Below, in pieces: positions 42,196-51,431 of a stretch of DNA of 60,000 nucleotides (position 1 is the first letter of the stretch; each line of letters begins with the position of its first letter). The stretch lies in contig CM060732.1 of assembly GCA_030704615.1 (NCBI GenBank), positions 49,459,053-49,519,052 of the forward strand, in the 5' to 3' direction. Both the position numbers and the translations under genes were made by a program. The notes under the pieces were generated by a model. That model worked only from the letters and a program-made list of their open reading frames with translations. It was not told the origin of the DNA and made no database searches. This DNA comes from Takakia lepidozioides (taxonomy: Eukaryota; Streptophyta; Takakiopsida; Takakiales; Takakiaceae).

Positions 42196-43381
42196 CTACA
42201 CCTCGTGGTCCTCACCGGCTCGCCCCCACACTGCCTGTACCGTCTCGGTAGGCAGAGAGACCGTCAAGGGAAGTGCACTCCGCACTCTACGTTGCTCAGC
42301 CATAGCCAAGCTGACAATCCAGGTCAAGCAATTGAGATCCATTGCTTGCCCCAACACCTGACGACGTGATGCCTCAGAAAGAGAAGGCACCGCCGTGGTC
42401 CCAGTGGAAAACCCCATAGCCCGCTCTCGCTCGTCGGCATTAGGCTCCACTAACTGCTGCAACTGAGCATCCCACAGGAGGCCAGGTCCACCATCCCGAA
42501 AAGCATGGGATCCTGGGAAGCTGAGCAGTGTAGGTAATGCTGCTCGTGGTTGACCCACCCTGTTGACCACTGCCAAAGGCGAACGGTCATCGTGTCTCAC
42601 ACGTTGAGACTGCCTTCCTGTGTCCAAAATGCCATCCACGGTGAGGTGTGCTGGCCGCTGCACCCCATCAAATGCACGCTTGAGCAGTGCGGGTGGCATC
42701 AAGTTAGTCCACCATAGTCGTGGACGATGAGCCCGTGACCCCACTGCAGCTGCATCCAGCAACACTGCTGACCCAAGCCACGACCGGACTTGATGCACAC
42801 TGGCCATCACCCTGGCCCGAGAATCACCCATCAGTGGTACATTCTCCAAGATGTATGCTGGAGATACAGCTTGATGAAGCTGCAAGCAACGCAAAATCCG
42901 CACCATCTCCCAAAACAGACCCGTCCTCGAGTCTCAATCCATTGCCATGCCCGGCTGATGAATGCCCTTGGCAGGGCCAACCTGCCACTATCAGATCAAT
43001 AGAGCCAACCTGCTCCAAATCTTGCGCCCCCAACAAGGAAATGTCTGCTGGCAAGGCTTGTTGGTATCCACGAACTGCAGACACAGGCAACAAGTCAGGG
43101 TACTGCTGTACCAACTGAGCAACATGGCGCAGTGAGACGCGTCGTGCAGTCATCTCTTCACAGGTAACGCCTTACCCGCACACCTGCAGCACAGCAGCCA
43201 ATTGCTCGCCCAAACAAGTCCAGAAGGCAATGCCTTCATCCGGCCGCTGCCATACAAGAGGTGTGGTGTCCAATGGCGACAACTGAGGTGGCCCTGGTGC
43301 AATCACCGAACTCTCCTCCTCCTGACGGTACAAAAGCTTCTTCCCAAGCTTGTTGCACCCAGGCCCTTGCTCGTACCCCAC
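42196..43381 (-). pseudogene. C5-cytosine DNA methyltransferase carried by the gypsy element
   Basis: Transfers a methyl group from SAM to cytosine C5 (family knowledge). Motifs in the normal order: motif I region degenerate (DEGIAFWTCLGEQLAAVLQV), then QQYPDLLPVSAV, DLEQVGSIDLIVAGWPCQGH with the catalytic Pro-Cys-Gln (motif IV), MVRILRCLQLHQAVSPAYIL followed by ENVPL (motif VI), GSRAHRPRLWWTN (motif VIII) and ERERAMGFSTG then SRRQVLGQAMDLN (motifs IX-X). Lesions: TAA at 43,172-43,174 and a one-base loss near 42,905. Positioned between protease (43,510-44,256) and RT (41,852), same strand. Motif order is not permuted, so it is not DRM-like. Retrotransposons carrying C5 methyltransferases have been reported in algae and dinoflagellates (literature recollection); the exact family here is not determined. 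Confidence 0.85.
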
Positions 43382-43509
43382 AAAGCAACCATGGCAGGCA
43401 ACTCCGCCGTACCATGCATGTCATCCTGCTCTGCTGGAGGTGGCACATCCTCTGCATGGCATTGCTTCCAGCAACTCTCCAGGCCAACTAACGGCAGCTG
43501 TGAAGGCGG

Positions 43510-44256
43510 CTAGTGTTGGCATCTGCCCCGCTGGGCAGCTGCAATACCCCCAATGAATGTCACAGGGAGCTGTGCACGGCGACCATCCCCTGACTGCCAT
43601 CCAGGCCTGTAGGATGCTGACTCCTCCCAGAAATCCAGGGTGAAGCCCATGGGGTATAACACTGCCCCACCAACGAGGACATCGTAAGAGACCGCGTCTG
43701 TCACAATGGCCTTGGCTCGCATCACTGAGCCATCTACAGGATGATCCGGCTGCAGTCTAATAGCCAACTGATGTCGTGTCATGCCGCGAGCCTGCTCTGA
43801 TCCTCCCAGAGATGTCTGTATCTGGAAAGGACAAGGCTCCATATCCGCCTCCATGAGGCCCAAACCTGCAATAGCAGCTCTGCCCAACATCAGTGGCTGA
43901 GCTCCTGAGTCCAACAAGACCCGCAGTGGCCGGTACTTCTTGCCTGCCGGTCCACTCAAAGTGAAAATGCCTCCCTGGTTGTCTAACAAGACAACTCCAG
44001 GTGTCACCATGGCGCGCTCAATGGCTGGCCTAGCTGGCAGCTCCGTCAACCTAGCAGCTGCAGCTTGCCAGGGCGCTGCCGTGGCAGTCTTGACCCTCAA
44101 ATCCGAGGATCCCTCTGCCACTACACCTTCCACTAACTCCGCAGAAGATGAAGTGACCTCCCCACTCTCACAGAGTGTTGCTGCTAGTCTGAACACTGCA
44201 GCTGGTCTCACCCCGGCGTCGCAATCATTGTTGCCGAGAACAGTGGGGCCTGACAC
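43510..44256 (-). pseudogene. gypsy aspartic protease region
   Basis: Contains the retropepsin active site LRVLLDSGAQPLMLGRAAIA and a downstream YDVLVGGAVLYPMGFTLDFW segment, preceded by a Thr/Ala-rich linker. It cleaves Gag-Pol in functional relatives. Unlike the 21-24 kb element, the catalytic Asp is kept. The reading continues from the gag zinc-knuckle region and ends about 130 bp before the methyltransferase-like reading begins. Confidence 0.8.
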
Positions 44257-46144
44257 ACAGAGGTGGCTGCCCCCAATAACACACCGGCCGCACTAGCCTT
44301 GGCAGCAGGAGTCAATGCTGCACGTGTAGCTCTCCCAATGGCATAGAACTCCGCCTCGGTAACAGTCGGGCGAGAACTAGGTGCCATGGATGGCGTTGAC
44401 ACAGTCTCCGCCAATGTGAATGACTGAGGAAGCCTTGCCTGACGGCTTGCCTCCCACACTGTGGATCCAATTCCACCTCTGCACCTCGTGGCTCAGGAAC
44501 TCGTGCTGCTCCTCGAGTCACGGCTGCAGCAGACTCCACCTGCTCTAGTGGTAGTGCTGCTCCGCACATAAATCCCATGCCTCCCATATCTCCTCCCTCA
44601 GGAGCAGGAGGTGGACCATCCCGCCTGGGAGCCGGTACCGCCTGAGCTATAGCCATGGCAGCGAGCCTCTGCTCTAGCTGCTGAAGCCGGTTGGCCATGC
44701 CTTGATCAACGCCCTGACCTCCGCGTCCTTGGCCATGTTGAGCTTGCCCTTGGCCTGCACCTCGTGCCCGACCACCTCGTCCTCTCTGGGCTGGTCCACC
44801 TCGCCCCCGGCCACCATTGTTCCCTTGGAACTGGCCTGGGCGCAACTCAGGATGCAAGTCATAACACTGGGCATCTCCATGCCCATACTTGCCACAATGC
44901 CCACACTGCAACTGTGCAGGCTGTGCTTGTGCCGGCCTTCTGCCACTCTCTGGGCAATCTCTCTTGACATGGGGTCCTCCACATGTCCAACATATCACCC
45001 CTGGTTGCTGTTGGCCTGCAAAAGATGCCACGGGCCTCTGCACCTGAGGCCCCCTGTAAGCCATGGAACTTGGGCTGGGCAACCTTGCCCCCCTGACCAC
45101 GCTGTTGGGCAGTCCCTTGTGCTTGTGGGCTGACAGCTGTGCCCCGTACAGGCATGTCCTTGCCAAATCCAATTGTAACAACTCGTTCCTCCACCATGTT
45201 GAGCTCAATCCGCTCAGCCAGCAGAAACACATCTGCTAATGTGGGTTGGGCTGCTTGTAACAGGGTTGCATCTCGCACCCTTCTCTTGAGCTCCTTGTCC
45301 AGAATTCCATACCAAAACTGGATTGCCTGAGCTTCAGTAACCCCTTGGGTCACACTTATCAAGCGCCTCATACGAGTGTACGCCTCTCGCAGGCTCTCAC
45401 TGGGTTTGCGCTGGAAGTCTTGCAAACTTCGCAGCTTCTCTGTCCGTACACCTTGGTAGTTCCTCCGCAACTCCTGGAAGAACCACCGGGTTGAATCTAG
45501 GCACATGTGTTGTAGTGTGGCAGGAGGAGTAGTAGCACCTTTGAACTGGTACCACCTGCAGAAGTACCAGCACTACCTGCTCCACTACTAGTGCTGGCAG
45601 TGGGAGCTATTGGTACTGATGCAGCTACTGGTCGCGTCGTGCCTCGAGTAATGGAGATGTAGTCAGGTGACCAATACATCCTCCACTCCTCAATCTCTGC
45701 TTCATGTCCTCGCCTGAACTCGTGGTAATCGTCCATAGGCGGGCCTTCCAAATGCTGGAACAGTCCCTTCCACGCCATGAATGGGGTGAATAGATGTGGA
45801 TTGCGCATCTGCTGCAAATCACACCAGCTGTCGAACTCCTGGATAAAGTCATCCAACTCGATTGTGCCCACAGCTCCAGAGTACCTACGAGGCCCCTTGG
45901 TAGCTCCATACATCTCCTCCATGTCGTCCCACAACAATGGCGAATGAAAGTGCACACCTGTTGATGAAGCCTCCGAGTCTGTGTCTGACTCTACAGTAAT
46001 TGAGGGTGGCGGTGAAGGTGGTCTGAACCGAATACCTCGTCTTGTGAACCCACTCTCACTGTTACTGCCTGTAGCCGTACTCCCCTCAAAACCCTTGGGT
46101 AACTCCGTAATGACACTCACAATGTGCACCTCCTCCAGTGACAC
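44257..46144 (-). pseudogene. gypsy gag with two CCHC zinc knuckles
   Basis: Starts at 46,144 (MSLEEVHIVSVITELPKGFE); a Ser/Pro-rich N-terminus, then a capsid-like core (GTIELDDFIQEFDSWCDLQQ; later FFQELRRNYQGVRTEKLRSL and IQFWYGILDKELKRRVRDAT), and a Gly/Arg/Gln-rich nucleocapsid with knuckles CWTCGGPHVKRDC and CGHCGKYGHGDAQC. Frame changes near 45,500 and 45,050 break the reading. Structural protein of the particle in functional relatives. Confidence 0.8.
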
Positions 46145-46640
46145 TATAAGGCTCTAGTACTAATCTAATAGTGACACGGGTGGGCACCTGTTGCAGTCTA
46201 AGGGTCATATCCCAGTGGCTCAGGGCACCTGCACCTGCATCCACCGCAAGAACTCCTATGGTTGGCTGGTCATCAACCCAGCCTCACCATAGAAGAAACA
46301 CTGGTGGTTGCTGGTCATCACTCCAGCCTCACCACCGACAGCATACTCTAGGATTGACCGGTGATCAAATCCGGCCTAATCCCTATGAAAGCAAGCGCCC
46401 ACACAAAACCAACATGGCGCACAGTCAAGCATGCAGGTGTTGGGGGGGATCCAAACACAAGAAATCAAAACATCAACACCCCCACACCAAAATCCAGCTG
46501 CAATGCTGATCCTGCAGAATATCCCAGCCCAAAACCCCGGACTGACTGGCCTCCACCAAGAGAGGCTTTGGCAACTACAAGTATAAGGTAATGAAAATAG
46601 TACAGAGATGGAGGGGAAGAATAGAAGCCCGCCCAAGCAA
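46145..46640 (-). repeat. Leader/LTR-like region of the gypsy element
   Basis: Sense strand upstream of gag reads TTAGTACTAGAGCC, close to the initiator-Met tRNA primer site TGGTATCAGAGCC (three mismatches). About 46,195-46,400 is repeated in opposite orientation at 54,488-54,665 (shared words GGATTTGATCACCGG, GATGACCAGCCAACCATAGG, CTTGCGGTGGATGCAGGT). An interspersed copy elsewhere argues that this is LTR sequence. No partner was found on the 38.6-38.9 kb side. Confidence 0.45.
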
Positions 46641-46643
46641 GAT

Positions 46644-47180
46644 CTAACCCTGATATGCTATCAACTTCCAGACTTCTCTCAAAGTACCTCGCTCTGCTTG
46701 ATGGTAAGGTGTAGGAGGTATATCTATGTCCAGAAACCTGCCACTAACCTTGTCCCAAGCTACAGTAGCTCGCTCTAACCAACCCTCCTCCTCTTTCTGC
46801 CAGGTAGAGACAAAGCAACACTCTGCTATCTCCCGCTCACTGAACACTAAAGAAAACAAAGGTAGGGTCTGATAGTCTCTCAACTCGAAAGCTTTGAGAC
46901 GGTTTGGTGTCTTCATTGCGAATGACTGCATCGCCTTCAAACAGAACAAACTTGTCCTCGCTAATGAACCCCGCTCGTGGTTGTTGCAGAGCGTGTCCGA
47001 CTGCAACACTGTCTAATTGCACAAACTTGTGCAGCTCCTGCTCCTCTGCTCCAGTACACCACGGCCTTGTGGCTGAACACCTTGGTCCCCGGTGCTGTCT
47101 TTGGCTGTGTTCCAAGCCTAGCTTTCACCCACTTTGGTATTTCACCTACAGCTGCAGAACTGCTGCTCCAACAGAGTTCT
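46644..47180 (-). pseudogene. Unidentified coding-like remnant
   Basis: Minus strand in two frames: IPKWVKARLGTQPKTAPGTK, VQLDSVAVGHALQQPRAGFI, DKFVLFEGDAVIRNEDTKPS, then REIAECCFVSTWQKEEEGWL and GRFLDIDIPPTPYHQAERGT. It looks coding but I recognise no family. Could be another transposon gene or a host fragment. Confidence 0.3.
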
Positions 47181-47914
47181 GACTGTCCAAGGCGATATTG
47201 AGGCCCTCAATGCCAACTACAGCAGTCTGTTGTCTACTGCTAATGCCTGACTCCAGTATGCAATCAACTCGTCCAACTGTTCTCCACTCAAATCAGTCTG
47301 AGTTCCTTGGGAAACATAAATCCTGTCCCCTTGTGTGCACAGGCTAAGAGAAGAGACCTGCCTTCAATTACGTCCTCATTTCCCCCAGCCATGCAAGGAG
47401 TACATCCACAGGTTTGTCTCTCATATAGGCCAGCACAGGTTCTAGAAACAGGATTGTGGATATTTCGTGGCACACTCACACTCTAAAAATTCCATAGATT
47501 TTTAGCAGAGTCCCAAAAAACAGAAACCAGGTCTAGATAGGTAGATTCCCTTTGCAGCTATCCCCTCAAAAACTGTGTCAAACAGAGTTCATTTGCCAAA
47601 GATATGACCAATTAGGCTCTAAATCCTTTAACTTAGATCAAAAGGGTTTTTTCTTTTTTCTTTTTCTTTTTCTTTTCTTTTCAAATTTAAAAATTCAAAG
47701 GAAGGTGAGAAGCTCTTTGGAAACTTCCCCTATCCTTACATGCTTTTCCACCTGGGTCATGCTTCTCCCTGCATGGGGTGGAATTTGCATATGCTTATCA
47801 GCGTTGGAGAGGGCGGCAAGAGCGGACGTACTGATTGCGGGCGTACAGAGCTGAAGGATGGGCTTTAGGGGCTATGGCGGCTGTCTCAATGCAGGTTGTA
47901 GCGGAAGTCTCCTG
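47181..47914. other. No recognisable gene
   Basis: Includes a pyrimidine-rich TTTTTC tract at 47,645-47,685. No coding frame supported. Confidence 0.4.
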
Positions 47915-48160
47915 CTCGACTCTGTGGCAGTCGGGCTTTCTGGCGGGTTCCAATGTGCAGATGGTTACCACCTCCATGGGGATGCTCAATAGGGTTCATG
48001 GCCACACCCCGCACCTTAGTCCAGCTATTGCGCTTCACCTTGTACTTGTGATATGCACACCTTCAGCATAGTCTACTCTGTTCGGCCCCTTCCAGCAACT
48101 GCCCTACCATCGCTCGGCATCCGCTTGGTATAACCTTCTTTGCTCCCTTAGTGAGAAGGA
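47915..48160 (-). pseudogene. RPL8: Ribosomal protein uL2 (RPL8) fragment
   Basis: The minus strand reads GAKKVIPSGCRAMVGQ, then in a shifted frame AGRGRTE and MLK, then [20 protein letters not shown] and [16 protein letters not shown], matching the conserved C-terminal half of eukaryotic uL2/RPL8, including the [16 protein letters not shown] signature. No intron interrupts it. Two small indels and an in-frame TAG (GRTE stop) show decay. Similarity ends abruptly after HIG at about 47,985, indicating a truncated fragment. Confidence 0.85.
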
Positions 48161-48215
48161 TGTATCTTTTGTGCTCGTTGCATTTCGTGTCCAATTACTC
48201 CATCTACGTTGAGGA

Positions 48216-48580
48216 TCAAAGAGAAAGCAACGACACCTGCTCGTCAAGCGAGCACTCAACACAGCACGAAGTGCGGCAGCGAGCTGGAATGAGCACAAGG
48301 CCCAGGCTACGTTGTTCCATAGGCGGGGGCTCCTTCATCACTGATGCAGAGGGGCAGGAATTTGCCTGAACTCCAGAGTGTCATACAAAATTATGTTCCC
48401 TTGTTTGTCCAGACAATGAAATTTCTCCACAAACACTCGTCCGTCCTCTACTCCCACACGCAGCCTGCGATACAGAAGCTTCCGCGCCCGCTTCACAATG
48501 GGCTTCACCGTCTCCACTCCCTGCTCCTCCTGCTTCTCTTCTCTACCTTCTTCTGCTGCAGCCGTCCACTTTGTTGGAGT
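48216..48580 (-). pseudogene. NAA38: NAA38/LSMD1-like Lsm-domain protein fragment
   Basis: The minus strand reads EEQGVETVKPIVKRARKLLY, RRLRVGVEDGRVFVEKFHCL and DKQGNIILYDTLEFRQ, then after a one-base shift EQRSLGLVLIPARCRTSCCV and ECSLDEQVSLLSL, with the stop at 48,216-48,218. This is the Lsm fold of the N-terminal acetyltransferase C auxiliary subunit (Lsm1 motif GxxxDGRxxVGxxxCxD). No intron is seen. Presumably a captured, non-functional copy. Confidence 0.75.
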
Positions 48581-48602
48581 AGGATCCCCTCCTCGGGTCG
48601 AA

Positions 48603-48876
48603 GGATGGCGTCTTCGGACCTGATCTGGTTGTTGGTAAAGAACAGCAACAAGTTTTTGGTGAAGAGGAACGGCAATGGCAATGCCTCTGTGACATTCAGC
48701 TCTGAGCCGAACAATTGTATGACTTGAACACGTTCCAATATTCAGGGCTTGCCAATAAGAAGACAGTGGCTGTTGCCTAAGCTGGTGAGGGTCTATCAGT
48801 TGTGCTTGCCACCACCAAAACTAAGAAGGTGAACCAGCCCTCAGTTTCAGTTCACCGATCACACTAAAGAAGGATG
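48603..48876 (+). pseudogene. RPL28: Ribosomal protein eL28 (RPL28) fragment
   Basis: The plus strand starts ATGGCGTCTTCGGACCTG and reads SDLIWLLVKNSNKFLVKRNG, NASVTFSSEPNN, then (after a TGA) NTFQYSGLANKKTVAVA, a TAA, and SVVLATTKTKKVNQPSVSVH. This matches the N-terminal two thirds of eL28 (LVKxNNxFLVKR, YSGLANKKTV, VVLxTTKTKxxNKP). Two in-frame stops. The 3' part is replaced by an antisense piece of alanine aminotransferase. Opposite strand to its NAA38 and RPL8 neighbours. Confidence 0.8.
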
Positions 48877-48956
48877 TCATCTGGCGTTGCTGTAAATCCA
48901 TCGCGAGCAATGAGACCAGCTGCAATGTCGTCTCGACATGCTCTAATTCCCTGACT
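48868..48956 (-). pseudogene. Alanine aminotransferase fragment
   Basis: The minus strand encodes SQGIRACRDDIAAGLIARDG and FTATPDDILL before a TAG. This is the conserved SQGIKGLRxxIAxGIEARDGFPAxPxDIFLTDGAS block of plant alanine:glyoxylate/2-oxoglutarate aminotransferases. Only about 30 codons survive, joined head-on to the eL28 fragment. Confidence 0.75.
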
Positions 48957-49089
48957 ATTGACTGTAAGCACCCGTGGCTTGGCCTGGTATACTTTCAGGA
49001 ATTCGCCAATATTGCAATACACAATACTTGATCACCTTGCTGACACGGAGAGGAAAAAATCATGCATTCATGCAGGAAGCAAACAGCCT

Positions 49090-49440
49090 GCCCCACAGCC
49101 CGCCTCATGGCTACCGCTCTCCGGTGCAACGTCCAGCAATGCTTCCAGCCCTCAGACTGCCATCAACACCGAAGTTGCGCATGGAAAATCGCTCCTGCAA
49201 AAAGCGCCTCTGCTCGCAACAACCTCAAGTGTGCAGCCAGCTTCTCCTCATCTCCACTGCCCACTGCTTTCTTCAATTTCGGAAAGGCAGTCGCAGCCAT
49301 GCTTGCTGGATTGCACCGACTCCCTCTTTGTCTATCCTCTTTGTTATTGCTGCTACTTGACCCCATTCTCAGATATAGCCACATGTTGACAAAAAATTGC
49401 AGCAACATCTCAAGCCTCCCGTTTCTGCTCCCCGTGACCA
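49090..49440 (-). pseudogene. Unidentified short ORF, possibly another captured fragment
   Basis: The minus strand reads MAATAFPKLKKAVGSGDEEK then LAAHLRLLRAEALFAGAIFH before a stop. The composition is coding-like but no family is recognised. Lies in the same patchwork as the captured fragments. Confidence 0.25.
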
Positions 49441-49509
49441 AGCTATATTATAATAGTGCTTAAAAAACAAAAACATCATATCTAGCTTAGCACTGGAAAA
49501 CTAGATAGA

Positions 49510-49525
49510 GCTCATCTTTCTCGAG
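49510..49525 (-). promoter_or_regulatory. Putative self-priming primer-binding site of the 348-bp LTR element
   Basis: Directly after the sense end of the LTR (...TTTTCTATCA) comes CTCGAGAAAGATGAGC, the exact 16-base complement of sense-strand GCTCATCTTTCTCGAG inside the LTR (49,724-49,709). This is the Tf1/sushi arrangement in which the RNA 5' end folds onto the PBS. Confidence 0.65.
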
Positions 49526-49874
49526 TGATAGAAAACCCACGAACACACTGGTTACACAAACATGAAAAACCAAACCATCACTCTTTAAAACAGTAGTCGA
49601 GCCAGGGGCACCCCAAGCTATGGGGACTCCACCCCACAACAACCTACACTCCCATCATGAGTACACTCAGACCTAAACGCATGCAGGAGTTCGGTCGCGC
49701 AGGCTCAACTCGAGAAAGATGAGCCGCGCGACTGCCGCTCTCGTGAAGATAAGACGGACCAGGTGTCAAACTAAACTTGACACCTGATTTAACACTTGAC
49801 CTAAATCCAAGTGTTAAATACAAATAACTAGTTTTATTCTAGCTGTTTTCACACTGTGCTTATTTAACTTGACA
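49526..49874 (-). repeat. 348-bp LTR, 5' copy
   Basis: Sense orientation TGTCAAGTTAAATAAG ... TTTTCTATCA, with canonical TG...CA ends. Near-identical to 38,201-38,548, so the last integration was recent. Expected 5-bp target duplications were not found at the outer ends. Confidence 0.75.
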
Positions 49875-50005
49875 CCTCCGCTGGACCTGTTTATATCCGG
49901 TTTTTTGATTTTTGCAGCTCCTCCGGATATATATATATATATATATATAATCGGTCTAATAACATGCGGTTATAAACGGCCAAAGTTCATAACCGCCCAA
50001 CACTG
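49875..50005. repeat. hAT right arm
   Basis: Contains TATATCCGG, CTCCTCCGGATATA, an (AT)n run at 49,927-49,948, CGGTTATAAACGGCC and the 17-bp terminal inverted repeat. Confidence 0.7.
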
Positions 50006-50013
50006 GTCCAAAC
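50006..50013. repeat. 8-bp target site duplication GTCCAAAC, right
   Basis: Exact match to 37,501-37,508. Confidence 0.85.
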
Positions 50014-50777
50014 TATGGGACACTCCATAGCCAAATCCTTGAAACTTAACACTCATGCGCTATTGGCCCGTCCCCCAAAAAAAATGCTTGTGGGACTATT
50101 CTATACATTCCTACCAGAGGGTCTTAATCTTCATTAGTTGAGAAGGTAAAGGAACCACAACCAGTAAAAAAAAATTCCCTACAAAGAGCAAGGGGCAATT
50201 TTGTACGATAAAGCACTTAAAAATTGTCCAACAATCTTTATTGAAGATTTTAATATCAAACTTCAGAAACCCATTGTGGTTGAATCCATGTGCATCATAT
50301 CATGAGAAACTGAATGGGCACGCTCAGAGACAATGAATGGAAGCTAACATGATGCTATAACCACAACTCTTCTAGAATGTATGCAACTGCTTGCATATCA
50401 TGTTGGTTTTTATAGCGATCACTTGCTTTGCGACAAAACAAGAAAATAAGTTCAAAGATCATACAAGCGTAAAAATCAGCTGAAAAGATCATTTTTTGGA
50501 GGTTGTTTTCTTTTGGGGGAGCTGTACGTATGATGTTGGTTGTATACATCACAGTACATGTAATCATGTTGATCTTATATACACTGAATTCAATGAATCG
50601 CAAGTGTCAATTTTGTTTTGCTGCAGCCTGAGTTACGGTCACATGATGAGGCAACCATCGGCAAATAACATAGAGATGATTCCAAAGGTGAATACTGTAG
50701 TCTATCCCCTTTACATGTAAATGAAAAGTGGAGAGGGGGTGGAGATGAGGATACCGAGTCGGTTTTTCACGCGTTCA
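50014..50777. other. AT-rich intergenic; no gene seen
   Basis: No supported coding frame or repeat. Confidence 0.4.
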
Positions 50778-51023
50778 TCATGTTTTGGCAACAGCCGGTG
50801 TGACGAACGACAACCGCGACATGATATCATCGACAGGCGGAGCAGGGGTCTCGAGCAGAGTCTCGTTGATGTATTCAATGATCTCGTAGCGGATGTCTAA
50901 CGCGTCATCTCTGCTGATACTTCTGAAATCGTCGTAGTCATCGTCCGATGTCACCGATGAGTCTTTGTCCCGGGCTATGTAACGTAGTAGGCGCATTCCC
51001 ATTTGGCCTTTTGCTCGGCACAA
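50778..51023 (-). CDS. Hypothetical acidic ORF
   Basis: 81 codons: DSSVTSDDDYDDFRSI, then DALDIRYEIIEYINETLLET and PAPPVDDIMSRLSFVTP. Coding-like amphipathic helix pattern but no recognised family. May be the last exon of an unrecognised gene or a remnant. Confidence 0.25.
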   Translation of the reverse strand: MCRAKGQMGMRLLRYIARDKDSSVTSDDDYDDFRSISRDDALDIRYEIIEYINETLLETPAPPVDDIMSRLSFVTPAVAKT

Positions 51024-51206
51024 TGTTTTTTTTGCGTCGATTTACATCTTCCGTTTCGTTACATGCCCGGTGGAAGTGGTCGCAGCTACAGTTTTACACA
51101 TATGGTTATTTTGGACAATTCTGCTTCACACAGACAAGGGGAAATGAAAGAACTTTCTACGAGGGTTTATGGGAATGGTGAAGCTAAAGAGCCGTGACAG
51201 TGGGAA

Positions 51207-51431
51207 ATGCAAGGATCACAAGAGCTCAATGAGGCGTTGCTTGATCCTAAACATGCCACAAAGATACTGGAAGTAGTTCAACAGTTGTATGGTGACATGA
51301 TATTAGACGAAACGAGGTATGGCTTCCTGACCAACTTCAATCAAACAGTATTTTTCAGACGAACAACCGATGTTCTAGACAAGACATTAGAGTTTTCACT
51401 TGTCGTTTCAATTGGGAATGCCCCCAATTGA
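51207..51431 (+). pseudogene. Hypothetical ORF with nuclease/kinase-associated look
   Basis: Reads LLDPKHATKILEVVQQLYGD, MILDETRYGFLTNFNQTVFF and RRTTDVLDKTLEFSLVV. The YGFLTNFNQTVFFRR phrase recalls the domain found beside kinase-like and PD-(D/E)XK domains in some fungal and oomycete proteins, but this is a weak resemblance. No flanking domain is found, so it is probably a fragment. Confidence 0.25.

Larger units (their letters stand above)
37509..50005. mobile_element. hAT-like element, 12.5 kb with nested insertions
   Basis: Begins CAGTGTTGGGCGGTTAT and ends with its exact 17-bp inverse (49,989-50,005), flanked by the 8-bp duplication GTCCAAAC. CCGGTT/ATAACCG motifs are dense in the first 600 bp and in the last 100 bp, like hAT subterminal binding sites. 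No hAT transposase (BED finger, RNase H-like or dimerisation domain) was found, so the element itself is probably a short non-autonomous hAT (about 0.7-0.8 kb of its own DNA) swollen by an LTR element with 348-bp LTRs and its contents. Confidence 0.8.

Noticed and set aside
37509-50005. An autonomous hAT carrying its own transposase
   Set aside because: No BED finger, hAT RNase H-like core or dimerisation motif was found anywhere between the TIRs.
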